From Algibacter marinivivus (GTDB lineage: Bacteria; Bacteroidota; Bacteroidia; Flavobacteriales; Flavobacteriaceae), in the NCBI RefSeq assembly GCF_003143755.1, contig NZ_QFRI01000003.1, positions 186,001-250,000 on the forward strand: a stretch of DNA of 64,000 bases, read 5' to 3'. The translations under genes and the position numbers were made by a program. The notes under the pieces are model-generated. The model saw only the letters and a list, made by a program, of their open reading frames with translations, was not told the origin of the DNA and did not search any database. Shown one piece after another: positions 38,076-47,392 of this stretch (position 1 is its first letter; every line of letters starts with the position of its first letter).

Positions 38076-38891
38076 TTATTCTTCTCCTGTAAAGGTTGAC
38101 ATTACGGCATCACTTACGCCCATATTGCTAAATCCTCCGTCATTATATAAGTTTTGCAACGTTACACGCTTAGTTAAATCACTAAATAATGACACTGTAT
38201 AATTAGCACAATCCATTGCAGTTGCATTACCAAGCGGCGACATTTTATCTGCGTAAGCTATAAATCCATCAAAGCCTTTTACACCACTACCAGCAGTTGT
38301 TGGTGTTGGTGATTGTGAAATGGTGTTAACACGAACGTTTTTATCACGCCCAAAGAAGTAACCAAAGCTACGTGCAATACTTTCTAAATATGCTTTATTA
38401 TCTGCCATATCATTATAATCAGGAAAAACACGTTGTGCAGCCATATAGGTTAATGCCACAATACTTCCCCATTCATTCATGGCATCAGACTTATATAAAG
38501 TTTGCATCAATTTATGAAAAGACATTGCCGAAACATCAGTTCCCTTTTGAGTCCAAGCATAGTTTTGATCAGTATAATGTTTTCCTTTTCTAACATTAAT
38601 AGACATACCAATAGAATGCAATACAAAATCAATTTTACCTCCTAAAATCTCCATAGACTGGTCAATTAAATTTTGTAAATCTTCTTCAGAAGTAGCATCA
38701 GCAGGAATAACTTGAGAACCAGTTTTTTCTGCAAGCTCATTAATTTGCCCCATTCGCATTGCAACTGGCGCATTGGTAAGCACAAATTGACCTCCTTCTT
38801 CATGAACACGTTCTGCAGTTTTCCAAGCAATAGAATTTGAATCTAATGCTCCGAAAATAATTCCTTTTTTTCCTTTTAGTAAGTTATACAT
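38076..38891 (-). CDS. fabI: Enoyl-[acyl-carrier-protein] reductase (NADH)
   Basis: FabI reduces trans-2-enoyl-ACP in fatty acid elongation. The 271-aa short-chain dehydrogenase starts with the NADH-binding GKKGIIFGALDSNSIAWK. The catalytic Tyr lies in ALTYMAAQRV and the Lys in NDMADNKAYLES (Y-x6-K type spacing of FabI). Length is normal. It is monocistronic, with a hairpin upstream and a terminator downstream. Confidence 0.95.
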   Translation of the reverse strand: MYNLLKGKKGIIFGALDSNSIAWKTAERVHEEGGQFVLTNAPVAMRMGQINELAEKTGSQVIPADATSEEDLQNLIDQSMEILGGKIDFVLHSIGMSINVRKGKHYTDQNYAWTQKGTDVSAMSFHKLMQTLYKSDAMNEWGSIVALTYMAAQRVFPDYNDMADNKAYLESIARSFGYFFGRDKNVRVNTISQSPTPTTAGSGVKGFDGFIAYADKMSPLGNATAMDCANYTVSLFSDLTKRVTLQNLYNDGGFSNMGVSDAVMSTFTGEE

Positions 38892-38975
38892 ATGTATTGG
38901 TTTATATGTTGATTAATTATTTGTTTAATATTGGGTGTAAAGATAATATTAAAATTATGATTTTTAATAATTAAG

Positions 38976-38995
38976 ATTCCTGCCTTCGCAGGAAT
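38976..38995. repeat. Short perfect hairpin (ATTCCTGC/GCAGGAAT)
   Basis: ATTCCTGC, a CTTC loop and GCAGGAAT lie between the recN stop and the fabI gene. The sequence resembles small dispersed palindromes often seen in flavobacteria and may end the recN transcript. It has no T-run on the minus strand. Confidence 0.5.
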
Positions 38996-39001
38996 GACAA
39001 G

Positions 39002-40654
39002 CTAATTGAGTAATTCTTTAGCATGTGCAATAGCAGATGAAGACATTTCTGAACCTCCAAGCATTTGTGCAATTTCAACAATTCTATCATCATGATTAAG
39101 CTTAATCAAATTGGTTTGAGTTACCTCATTAACATCTTCTTTATATACCTTAAAATGCGAATGCCCTTTAGCAGCAATTTGTGGCAAATGTGTAATTGAA
39201 AACACTTGCATTGTTTTACTCATTTGCAACATGATATCTCCCATTTTATTAGAAATCTCGCCAGAAACGCCTGTATCAATTTCATCAAACATAATTGTTG
39301 GCAATTGAATATAACCAGCTAAAATAGATTTTATAGCTAACATAATTCTAGAAAGCTCACCTCCAGATGCAGCTTTTTTCAATTCGTTAAAACTACCGCC
39401 TTTATTTGCTGAAAATAAAAATGAAAGTTCATCTTTTCCATTTGTATAGTAAGTATCACTTTCTATAACATCAATTTTAAATTGCGCATTTGGCATTCCT
39501 AAATCTATCAAAATAGTTTCCAGATGTGCTTTTAACTGAGGAATAATTTTAGAACGGTTTTTATGAATGGTTTGGGAAATAGCGTTTAATATTTTTTCTT
39601 TTGAATTGATTTCCGATTGCTTTTCCTGAATGGTTTCATCTAAGTTTTCAGTAACAGAAACTTGTTCTTCAAGTTGGTTTTTTATTGAAATTAATTCTGA
39701 AACATCTGATGCTACATGCTTTTGCATCAAACTATGAATAGTTTTTAATTTTCCATTTACAAATTCTAACCTGTTAGGGTCAGCATCTAAACCATCTTGT
39801 AAATCGTTAACTTCTGAGAATAAGTCGTCCATTTCAATCAGACTGCTATTTACTCTTTCAAATAATTCTTCATATTTAGATGCGAAACCAGATAGCGTTT
39901 GAAAAGTGTTTTTTAGAGCCGTCAACGTTGATAGTACGCCAATTTGTTCATCATCTAATAGATGATAAGCTTCTGCTAACTTTTCTTTAATGCCTTCAAT
40001 ATTATTTAAGGTTTCATATTCCTCCTCAAGAGTTTTTATGTCTCCTTCAACTAAATTAGCCTCAATTAGTTCATTTAATAAAAAGGAGTTGTAGTCGTGC
40101 TCTTTGATAGCTTCTGATTGAAAAGCTATAAGCTCTTTATATTCTTTTTGGAGATTTTTATAAACCCCCAATTCTTCTTTATAATTTTGGAGAACCTCAT
40201 CATGCTTTGCTAAAGCATCAATAATTTGAAATTGAAAATCATTACTAGTAAGCTGCAATGTTTGATGTTGCGAATGAATATCTATTAATCGTTCTCCTAA
40301 CAATTGTAAACTCGAAAGGTTTACCGGAGAGTCATTAACAAAAGCTCTAGATTTTCCAGAAGGTAATATTTCTCTTCTAATTATTGTCTGCGGTTCATAA
40401 TCAAAATCTTCTGACTCAAAAAGTGACTTTAAATTATAATTCGAAATATTAAAAACAGCTTCAATAATGCATTTTTGTGTTTCATCTTTTAAACTACTTA
40501 AATCGGCACGTTTTCCTAAAATTAATGATAAACCACCAAGTAGTATTGATTTTCCTGCTCCGGTTTCACCTGTAATTATAGACAAGCCATTGTTAAAATC
40601 CACATTGAGGTTATCAATTAATGCGTAGTTTTTTATGGAGAGGGAAGTAAGCAT
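39002..40654 (-). CDS. recN: DNA repair protein RecN
   Basis: RecN is an SMC-like ATPase acting in double-strand break repair. The 550-aa protein has Walker A GETGAGKSI (about residue 29), a long coiled coil (about 150-370), signature GGELSRIMLAIK and Walker B IMFDEIDTGVSG (about 460). Length is standard. It is last in the bamD-rpoZ-coaBC-porD-recN cluster. Confidence 0.96.
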   Translation of the reverse strand: MLTSLSIKNYALIDNLNVDFNNGLSIITGETGAGKSILLGGLSLILGKRADLSSLKDETQKCIIEAVFNISNYNLKSLFESEDFDYEPQTIIRREILPSGKSRAFVNDSPVNLSSLQLLGERLIDIHSQHQTLQLTSNDFQFQIIDALAKHDEVLQNYKEELGVYKNLQKEYKELIAFQSEAIKEHDYNSFLLNELIEANLVEGDIKTLEEEYETLNNIEGIKEKLAEAYHLLDDEQIGVLSTLTALKNTFQTLSGFASKYEELFERVNSSLIEMDDLFSEVNDLQDGLDADPNRLEFVNGKLKTIHSLMQKHVASDVSELISIKNQLEEQVSVTENLDETIQEKQSEINSKEKILNAISQTIHKNRSKIIPQLKAHLETILIDLGMPNAQFKIDVIESDTYYTNGKDELSFLFSANKGGSFNELKKAASGGELSRIMLAIKSILAGYIQLPTIMFDEIDTGVSGEISNKMGDIMLQMSKTMQVFSITHLPQIAAKGHSHFKVYKEDVNEVTQTNLIKLNHDDRIVEIAQMLGGSEMSSSAIAHAKELLN

Positions 40655-40710
40655 ATAATAATGTTCAGTAATTAGCTGATGTGATTAGAACTAAAAATAC
40701 TAATAAATAA

Positions 40711-41598
40711 TTAATACTTTATGTTTTGCCATTTGCTACTATGCATAGGTGCAATTCGCTGTAAAGCTTCTTTTAAGGTGGCAATATTAACACTAGGGCC
40801 GTCTGTAAAAATCTGCTCAACTTCTTCAGCTTTTGCATCAAAAAATGTTCGCAATAAGAATGAATTTGGTCTGCGGCTATTCATAGCTTGAAATTTCACT
40901 AAAGAAGTTGCTACTTCTTCTTTACCTGCTTTAACATCGTTACTCATAACATCTAAACCATTTCTATGGTAAGAATAAATTACATTCCTAAATTCTTTGA
41001 ATGTTGGAGAGAGCACATTATCTATTAATGTAAAACGACTTTGTAATCCGTCTTCTAATTTCCAGCCTTGAAAATTCCCTTGTTGTGAATAATTTGTGAT
41101 GATTTGAGCTTGTTTATAATATTCATCCCCACCATTTTCCTGAAATGAATCTGCATCTAAGGCTAAAATCATATTCACATGAAAAGCTAAAACTGATATT
41201 AAATTAGATTCAAATTGTGTAGGATTATAAATTAAATTTTGAAACTCTAAATATTTAAAATTGAAATCCTTGTCGTTAAAATTATAAATTGGTGTGCTAA
41301 ACGATGAACCATAAATTGGTCTTGAAGATTGCACTTGTAACGTAGCCTGAAAAGATTCTCCACTGTATTGAATAACATTCACAAACATATTGCAATTAAT
41401 ACGTTCTTGATCTTTAAATGTTTTTTTTGTCCATTTAGTGTTATTGATAAACTCGTTAAGTTGCTTTTCTAAGGTTTTAAAAATGGGAAAGTTTTCATTT
41501 CCTGTTTGTTCTGCGTTTACAACCACATTACAATTTAACTCTTGAGTAAACCCTTTTAAACTAAGGCAAATTAATAGTACAACTAGAATATTACGCAT
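40711..41598 (-). CDS. porD: PorD-like (DUF4835) periplasmic protein
   Basis: This protein of about 295 aa has a signal peptide (about 1-18, ending FTQEL) and begins the mature part with LNCNVVVNAEQTGN, as DUF4835 proteins do. DUF4835 includes PorD, linked to the type IX secretion system. Two adjacent ATGs (41601 and 41598) are possible starts, overlapping the coaBC end by 11 or 8 bp. A T9SS cargo protein is encoded at 57218-58633, so the system is present. Confidence 0.82.
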   Translation of the reverse strand: MRNILVVLLICLSLKGFTQELNCNVVVNAEQTGNENFPIFKTLEKQLNEFINNTKWTKKTFKDQERINCNMFVNVIQYSGESFQATLQVQSSRPIYGSSFSTPIYNFNDKDFNFKYLEFQNLIYNPTQFESNLISVLAFHVNMILALDADSFQENGGDEYYKQAQIITNYSQQGNFQGWKLEDGLQSRFTLIDNVLSPTFKEFRNVIYSYHRNGLDVMSNDVKAGKEEVATSLVKFQAMNSRRPNSFLLRTFFDAKAEEVEQIFTDGPSVNIATLKEALQRIAPMHSSKWQNIKY

Positions 41599-42802
41599 CA
41601 ATTTCTGATATAATTTTATTTAATAAATCCGAAGCTACTTCAGACTTTGACTTTAATTGAAACTCGGAAACATTTTCTTTATCATCAATAAAAGTGACTT
41701 TATTAGTATCTGTTTTAAAACCAGCTCCTTTGTCATTTAACGAATTTAATACAATTAAATTTAAATTCTTTCTTTTTAATTTCCCTTTAGCATTTTCTAA
41801 CTCGTTATTTGTTTCTAAGGCAAACCCAACAAGGTATTGTTGTTTTTTAATCTCGCCTAAAGAAGCTAAGATATCTTTAGTTTTTTCTAACTCTAAAGTT
41901 AACGTATCTGACTTCTTTTTTATTTTCTGAGAAGCAACTTCTTTTGGTTTGAAATCTGCAACGGCAGCTGAAAGTATACCTATATCTGATGCTTTAAAAT
42001 ATTTATGCACCTCATCATACATATTTTGCGCACTTACAACAGGTTTGATACTAATTAAACTATTTGAAACATTTTGATGTGTTGGTCCAGTAACCAAAAT
42101 AACCTCTGCGCCCATGTTAGCTGCAGCTTTGGCTATTTCAAACCCCATTTTCCCACTAGAATGGTTTCCAATAAAGCGAACAGGATCAATAGCTTCGTAA
42201 GTTGGTCCAGCAGTAATTAATACTGTTTTACCACGTAGTGGAAGTTTTCCTAAAATATCTTTTTCTATAAATGAAACTATATCTTCAGGTTCTGCCATTC
42301 TACCCTCGCCTACCAATCCACTGGCAAGCTCACCACTTGTTGCAGGAATCATAATATTACCAAACTCATTCAACTTTTTAAATGACTCTAAAGTTGAAGG
42401 ATGCTTATACATATCTAAATCCATTGCTGGCGCAAAATACACAGGACATTTTGCTGATAGGTATGTTGCTAATAGTAAATTATCACTGGCTCCATTTGAC
42501 ATCTTAGACAATGTATTGGCTGTAGCAGGAGCTATAACAAACAAATCTGCCCAAAGGCCTAAATCTACATGATTATTCCAAACAGCATTATCATCATCTT
42601 CATTAGTAAATGAGGAATAAACAGGATGCTTGGATAAGGTTGATAAAGTTAATGGTGTTATAAAATCTTTAGCAGCGGGCGTCATAACAACTTTTACTTC
42701 AGATCCAGATTTTATAAACAACCTAACTAACGAAGCCGTTTTATAAGCTGCAATGCCTGCGGTAATGCCAAGTAGTACTTTTTTTCCACTTAATATACTC
42801 AT
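41591..42802 (-). CDS. coaBC: Phosphopantothenoylcysteine decarboxylase / phosphopantothenate-cysteine ligase
   Basis: This bifunctional CoA-pathway enzyme has an N-terminal flavodoxin-like CoaC domain (GITAGIAAYK near residue 15, PAMDLDMYKHP) and a C-terminal CoaB ligase domain (VLITAGPTYEAIDPVRFI, NHSSGKMG, KIKKK). It is 403 aa from the ATG at 42802. An upstream ATG at 42847 is rejected because a terminator-like hairpin lies between the two. It is translationally coupled to porD. Confidence 0.95.
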   Translation of the reverse strand: MSILSGKKVLLGITAGIAAYKTASLVRLFIKSGSEVKVVMTPAAKDFITPLTLSTLSKHPVYSSFTNEDDDNAVWNNHVDLGLWADLFVIAPATANTLSKMSNGASDNLLLATYLSAKCPVYFAPAMDLDMYKHPSTLESFKKLNEFGNIMIPATSGELASGLVGEGRMAEPEDIVSFIEKDILGKLPLRGKTVLITAGPTYEAIDPVRFIGNHSSGKMGFEIAKAAANMGAEVILVTGPTHQNVSNSLISIKPVVSAQNMYDEVHKYFKASDIGILSAAVADFKPKEVASQKIKKKSDTLTLELEKTKDILASLGEIKKQQYLVGFALETNNELENAKGKLKRKNLNLIVLNSLNDKGAGFKTDTNKVTFIDDKENVSEFQLKSKSEVASDLLNKIISEIDA

Positions 42803-42828
42803 ATAAAGACTTTGTTTAATAACCAAAC

Positions 42829-42866
42829 AAACTCCAACACCATTCATTAAAACGGTATTGGAGTTT
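42829..42866 (-). terminator. Hairpin between rpoZ and coaBC
   Basis: AAACTCCAA and TTGGAGTTT pair with an inner ACC/GGT, an imperfect 13-bp stem around a 12-base loop. It lies between the rpoZ stop and the coaBC start on the minus strand and may terminate or attenuate read-through into coaBC. Confidence 0.6.
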
Positions 42867-42891
42867 ATTTAATGGTGTTTAAATTTAGAAA

Positions 42892-43221
42892 TTATTCTTG
42901 AGAATCTTCCTCTGTATTTCTAAAATAAATTTTATCTGTCAACCATTCTTGAACAGCTAACGCATGAGGCTTAGGCAATTTCTCATAAAATTTTGAAACC
43001 TCAATTTGCTCTTTGTTTTCAAAGATTTCTTCAAGACTATCATTATAAGTAGCAAATTCTTCTAACTTATCAATAAGCTCTTTTTTAATCTCAGTGTTAA
43101 TTTGTTCTGCACGTCTAGATATGATTGAAATTGACTCGTAGATGTTTTCTGTTGGCTCATCTATTTGATTTCTATCATACGTTACCGTATTAACTGGAGC
43201 ATTGGTTTTTTTTAAATCCAT
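42892..43221 (-). CDS. rpoZ: RNA polymerase omega subunit (Bacteroidota type)
   Basis: Omega helps assemble RNA polymerase. This 109-aa protein has the Bacteroidota-specific form: YESISIISRRAEQIN (about 29-43), an acidic middle and EWLTDKIYFRN near the C-terminus. It lies 11 bp after bamD, which is its usual neighbour in the phylum. Confidence 0.9.
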   Translation of the reverse strand: MDLKKTNAPVNTVTYDRNQIDEPTENIYESISIISRRAEQINTEIKKELIDKLEEFATYNDSLEEIFENKEQIEVSKFYEKLPKPHALAVQEWLTDKIYFRNTEEDSQE

Positions 43222-43232
43222 TATATTATAAT

Positions 43233-44072
43233 TTAACTTTTGGTGCTGTAACTTTTTAGTTCACTATTTATTTCTGAAGACATTTTATTAACATCTTCAA
43301 TATGTTTTGAGCTAGAATAGGCTTGCTTAAAAGCTTCAGAATACTCTTTAGCTGTTTCTAAACGTTCCTTTTTCAAATGTACCAATCCATTTCGCAATGT
43401 GTTTTTATACTCAACACTATTTATTGCGAGTTTATAAGCTGAATCTAATCTATAAAACAAAGCATCTTCTCTTAGTTTAGATCCAGGAAATTCAAATATA
43501 AAATTATCAAATGATCTTACCGATGCTGGATAATCTGAAATTTGGTTGTATTGCTTAGCTACCTCATATGCTTTTTTCTCAAGTTTAAAATCTAATTCTT
43601 GAATTAGCTTATTGGCATCAGCTACATATTTAGAATTAGGAAATAAATTGATAAATTCTTGTAGTTTTTCAATAGCTTCCTTTGTTTCCTTTTGGTCTTT
43701 ACTATAAATTGGTGATAATTGATAATAGCTTTTTGCACCTAAAAAAGATGCTTCTTCTAGTTTTTCACTTTTAGGATAACTTGAAGCAAATCGTTCAAAC
43801 TGATAACCAGCCACATAATAATCCTTCATTTGGTAAAATGTATTTGAATATAAATACATTAATTTTTCAGCTTGTGGTTTTCCTCTGTAATTTGGAACAA
43901 TTTGAGCAAAAAGCCTATTAGCTTTATCAAATTTACCTTCGTCATACAAAGCTTCACCCAGTTTAAATTTTTTAGCTATTGCCCCTTCCCCATCAGCTTT
44001 TAAAACTTTTTGGTACTCACTACAACTACTTAAAACAGCAAAAACTAATAGAATGTAAAAAAATTTGTTCAT
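43233..44072 (-). CDS. bamD: Outer membrane assembly lipoprotein BamD
   Basis: BamD is the essential lipoprotein of the BAM complex that folds outer-membrane barrels. The 279-aa protein has a lipobox (VLSSCSEY, Cys at about 17) and tandem TPR-like repeats (YDEGKFDKANRLFAQIVPNY, YYVAGYQFERFASSYPKSE, INLFPNSKYVADA). A minus-strand TATTTTTG (44092-44099) is a likely -7 element. It is first in the cluster with rpoZ, coaBC, porD and recN. Confidence 0.93.
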   Translation of the reverse strand: MNKFFYILLVFAVLSSCSEYQKVLKADGEGAIAKKFKLGEALYDEGKFDKANRLFAQIVPNYRGKPQAEKLMYLYSNTFYQMKDYYVAGYQFERFASSYPKSEKLEEASFLGAKSYYQLSPIYSKDQKETKEAIEKLQEFINLFPNSKYVADANKLIQELDFKLEKKAYEVAKQYNQISDYPASVRSFDNFIFEFPGSKLREDALFYRLDSAYKLAINSVEYKNTLRNGLVHLKKERLETAKEYSEAFKQAYSSSKHIEDVNKMSSEINSELKSYSTKS

Positions 44073-44190
44073 AGATTTTTAATACAGCATGCAAAAATAC
44101 GCTATTAATATGGATTTTAAAAATATTATTTCTCAGCTAAAATAATGGCAAAAAGTAAGTAATTATAAGGTTTAAGTAATATTTAACACA

Positions 44191-45069
44191 CTAAAAAGCA
44201 TTAACAAAATCTTTAATTTTAGATTTTAAACCATTTGAAGCTGGAACCAATGGTAACCTAACACTATCATTACATAAATTTAAAGCCTCAAAAACAGCTT
44301 TTATTCCTGCAGGGTTATTTTCTTCAAAAATATAATTTACAACATCCATAAGTTTATAATGGAGCTTATATGCTTCACTTGACTCTCCCTTCAAACCAAA
44401 ACGAATCATACTAGAAAACTCTTTTGGAAAAGCTTGCCCAATTACTGAAATAACTCCAGAACCACCGGCCAAAGTAACTCCAAGGGCTAAATCATCATCT
44501 CCAGAAATAATTAAGAAATCTTCTGGCTTATCTTTTATAAGTTCTAAATATTGCGCCATATTATTACCTGCTTCTTTTACGGCAATAACATTATCAAAAT
44601 CGTTTGCTAATCTTAAAGTTGTATCTACATCTACATTTTTGGAAGTTCTTCCTGGTACATTATATAAAATAATATCTATTGGAGACGTCTCTGCAATGGC
44701 TTTAAAATGCTGATAAATGCCCTCTTGAGTTGGTTTGCTATAATAAGGAGATACAGATAAAATGGCATCAATGTTACTTAAATCTGTAGTTTTTATCTCT
44801 TCCAAAACAGCCATGGTATTATTTCCGCCAATACCAAGAACTAGAGGTAATCTACCGTTATTAGCTTTAGAAATAGTTTCAACCACATCCTTTTTTTCTT
44901 GTTTATTTAGTGTTACACTTTCTCCTGTTGTTCCACATATTACAAGATAATCAGTACCATTATCAATATTATAATTTACAATATTAGTTAATGCTTCATG
45001 ATCAATAGTTAAATCAGAATTAAATGGTGTAACCAATGCAACTCCAGTACCTACAAACTTATTACTCAT
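44191..45069 (-). CDS. dapA: 4-hydroxy-tetrahydrodipicolinate synthase
   Basis: DapA condenses pyruvate with aspartate semialdehyde in the lysine and diaminopimelate pathway. The 292-aa TIM barrel shows GTTGESVTL (about 46), the catalytic Tyr in LYNVPGRTS and the Schiff-base Lys in IAVKEAGNN (near 165). DapF, later in the same pathway, is encoded at 62602-63375. It lies 2 bp after the DUF6913-type gene, so the two are cotranscribed. Confidence 0.96.
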   Translation of the reverse strand: MSNKFVGTGVALVTPFNSDLTIDHEALTNIVNYNIDNGTDYLVICGTTGESVTLNKQEKKDVVETISKANNGRLPLVLGIGGNNTMAVLEEIKTTDLSNIDAILSVSPYYSKPTQEGIYQHFKAIAETSPIDIILYNVPGRTSKNVDVDTTLRLANDFDNVIAVKEAGNNMAQYLELIKDKPEDFLIISGDDDLALGVTLAGGSGVISVIGQAFPKEFSSMIRFGLKGESSEAYKLHYKLMDVVNYIFEENNPAGIKAVFEALNLCNDSVRLPLVPASNGLKSKIKDFVNAF

Positions 45070-45071
45070 TA

Positions 45072-45593
45072 TTACTTAATTTTTTTAAAAATGGTTAGAT
45101 ATTTAAAAACTTCTTCTTTAAAAAGACTAAACTGTTTCAAATTAGTTTTTATAATTAAATCATTTAAACGTTCATCAGATTGTAAAATCCCTATTTTAAA
45201 TTTTGCTATAGATTCAGCAGTTATTAATTTAAGCTCTAAAATTTCTTTTTGATAATAACTAATTAAAACATCAAATTCGGTTTCTAAAAAAGCTTTTAAT
45301 TCCATATTCTTTATAGCACCATTCCAACCAAAATCTTTTGGATTATAGCATTCATCCCAAGAGTGTATGTCATCCTTTTTGCTGGATGAAAATGCTATAA
45401 TCTTGAGTTTATTAGGTCTAACTTTAATATGGTCTGCTAATTCTCTTAGAGATTCAAAATCGTTTATTTCATCAATATTCAAGATAATACCTAAACTAAT
45501 AACCTTGTCCGCATTAACATTAACCTTGCGTTCTGTTAATAATTTGTTTAAGTACTTTTTATTAGATTTTTCTTTAAAACCCTTTAAAATCAT
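45072..45593 (-). CDS. DUF6913-like hypothetical protein
   Basis: This 173-aa soluble protein is basic at its start ([20 protein letters not shown]) and carries [21 protein letters not shown]. The C-terminal half contains [13 protein letters not shown] and [14 protein letters not shown]. Similar proteins next to dapA occur in other flavobacteria, as I recall, and are grouped as DUF6913. No function is known. It heads the transcript that continues into dapA. Confidence 0.75.
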   Translation of the reverse strand: MILKGFKEKSNKKYLNKLLTERKVNVNADKVISLGIILNIDEINDFESLRELADHIKVRPNKLKIIAFSSSKKDDIHSWDECYNPKDFGWNGAIKNMELKAFLETEFDVLISYYQKEILELKLITAESIAKFKIGILQSDERLNDLIIKTNLKQFSLFKEEVFKYLTIFKKIK

Positions 45594-45611
45594 TTATCTT
45601 TAAACTTTGCG

Positions 45612-45628
45612 CAAAGGTAGCAAAAGTA
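45612..45628 (-). promoter_or_regulatory. Two -7 elements for the DUF6913-dapA operon
   Basis: Minus-strand TACTTTTG (45621-45628) and TACCTTTG (45612-45619) both match TAnnTTTG exactly, 1 bp apart, 19-28 bp from the start codon. No clear -33 element was identified. Confidence 0.45.
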
Positions 45629-45650
45629 CATTCAAATTTTACGCTTTAAT

Positions 45651-46409
45651 ATGAGGTTTACACATTTCTTTATTTTGTTATATTTTTTAACTTTTCTTAA
45701 TTGTAAACATGAAAAATCAAATCTTTATAAAATTGAAGGAAAACAAATTCAAGTAACAGATTCTATAGCTTTAGATTCTGAAATTGAAGCTTTCATAAAG
45801 CCTTTTAGAGATAATATTCAAAAAGATTTAGATAGTACTTTAGCATATTCTGCAGGCACTTATTCTAAAAATGATGGTGATTTTAATACAGCTGTTGGTA
45901 ACTTTATGGCTGATGCTGTTTACTCTGAAGCTAATCCAATTTTTAAAAGTAGAACTGGTAAGGATATTGATTTAGTATTGTTAAATCATGGTGGTATACG
46001 AGCACCCTTAAACAAGGGAAGCGTATCCAAAAGAACTGCTTTTCAATTAATGCCTTTTGAAAATAGTATCGTTGTAATTGCTCTTAAAACTTCTCAAATA
46101 AATAGTTTAATTGATTATTTACTTAAGGCGAAAAGAGCACACCCTATTTCAAAACTTAAATTAACTATAGATGAAAATTTCAACCTTGTTGATGCTAAGA
46201 TTAAAGATGAACACATAAAAAATAATCACACATATTATGTTGCTACAAGTGATTATTTGTATAATGGAGGTGATAATATGTCTTTCTTTAAACCAAATGA
46301 TAGTATTTATAGAATTAACTATAAAATCAGGAATGCTTTAATTGATAAATTCAATAAGCTAGACACCATAAAACCAGTTATTGACGATAGATTTATTCAA
46401 ATTAAGTAA
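45651..46409 (+). CDS. 5'-nucleotidase C-terminal-domain lipoprotein
   Basis: This 252-aa protein has a lipoprotein signal (FLTFLNCKH, Cys near 18) and is then only the 5'-nucleotidase C-terminal (substrate-binding) domain. Visible are GNFMADA (about 83), LLNHGGIRAPLNKG (about 105), FQLMPFEN and SDYLYNGGDNM. The matching catalytic domain is the next gene. Together they make up a UshA-type enzyme divided in two, with the domain order reversed. Confidence 0.9.
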   Translation: MRFTHFFILLYFLTFLNCKHEKSNLYKIEGKQIQVTDSIALDSEIEAFIKPFRDNIQKDLDSTLAYSAGTYSKNDGDFNTAVGNFMADAVYSEANPIFKSRTGKDIDLVLLNHGGIRAPLNKGSVSKRTAFQLMPFENSIVVIALKTSQINSLIDYLLKAKRAHPISKLKLTIDENFNLVDAKIKDEHIKNNHTYYVATSDYLYNGGDNMSFFKPNDSIYRINYKIRNALIDKFNKLDTIKPVIDDRFIQIK

Positions 46410-46412
46410 ACT

Positions 46413-47327
46413 ATGAAACGTAGAGATTTTATTCAACAAGCATCAGCTGGAACAGCATTAGTTACATTAGGAAGTTTAGGCTTACAATCTTTTACAAATA
46501 AACCGAAAACAACAAAAGTAACCATACTTCACACAAACGATGTGCATAGTCATATTGATACTTTTGGTCCTGAAGATGGTAGAAATGCAAATAAAGGAGG
46601 TGTAGCAAGACGAGCTAGTTTAATTGATTCCATTAGAAAAGAAAACCCAAATACGTTATTATTAGATGCTGGAGATATTTTTCAAGGCACCCCTTATTTT
46701 AATTATTACGGTGGCGAGTTGGAATTTAAACTTATGAGTAAACTTAAATATGATGCTGCAACTATTGGTAATCATGATTTTGATAATGGTATTGATGGTT
46801 TATATGCACAATTACCCCATGCAAATTTTCAATTTTTATCTGCTAACTATGATTTTTCAAATACTATAATGGATACACATACCAAGCCTTATCAAATATT
46901 CATTAAAGATGGAATTAAGATAGGTGTTTTCGGTTTGGGTATTAAATTAGATGGTTTAGTAGCTCCTAAAATGTTTAAAGAGACAAAATATTTAAATCCT
47001 GTAGAGATTAGCCAAGACATGTCTAGGATATTAAAAACGGAAGAAAAATGTGATTTGGTTATCTGTTTGTCTCACTTAGGATATCACTACCGAAACTCAA
47101 ATAAAATTAGTGATTTATCTTTAGCAAAAGCAACGAAAGATATTGATTTAATTATTGGAGGCCACACACACACATTTCTTCCAAAACCGACGGTTGTTAA
47201 GAATAAAGAAAATAAAAACATGCTAGTAAACCAAGTAGGCTGTTATGGTATAAACCTTGGGAAAATTGATTTTTATTTTGATTCTGACAAGAATAAATCA
47301 GCAAATGGCACATCTATTATTGTGTAA
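46413..47327 (+). CDS. 5'-nucleotidase catalytic-domain metallophosphoesterase (Tat-exported)
   Basis: This 304-aa protein has a twin-arginine signal (MKRRDFIQQASAG) and then the UshA-type metallophosphoesterase domain. Metal ligands are visible in LHTNDVHSHI (about 36), LDAGDIFQG (about 73), GNHDFDNG (about 113), LSHLGYH and GGHTHTFL. It stops after the catalytic domain; the substrate-binding domain is encoded 3 bp upstream. Likely a periplasmic nucleotide phosphatase. Confidence 0.92.
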   Translation: MKRRDFIQQASAGTALVTLGSLGLQSFTNKPKTTKVTILHTNDVHSHIDTFGPEDGRNANKGGVARRASLIDSIRKENPNTLLLDAGDIFQGTPYFNYYGGELEFKLMSKLKYDAATIGNHDFDNGIDGLYAQLPHANFQFLSANYDFSNTIMDTHTKPYQIFIKDGIKIGVFGLGIKLDGLVAPKMFKETKYLNPVEISQDMSRILKTEEKCDLVICLSHLGYHYRNSNKISDLSLAKATKDIDLIIGGHTHTFLPKPTVVKNKENKNMLVNQVGCYGINLGKIDFYFDSDKNKSANGTSIIV

Positions 47328-47392
47328 AAAATATTTAGAATGTTAAGAAACATAGCTATTTGCGTCTAAGCATTTAACTAAATAACTATATT

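Noticed and set aside
42803-42847. Longer N-terminus for CoaBC from the upstream ATG
   Set aside because: The extra residues lie across a terminator-like hairpin and are not typical of the family.
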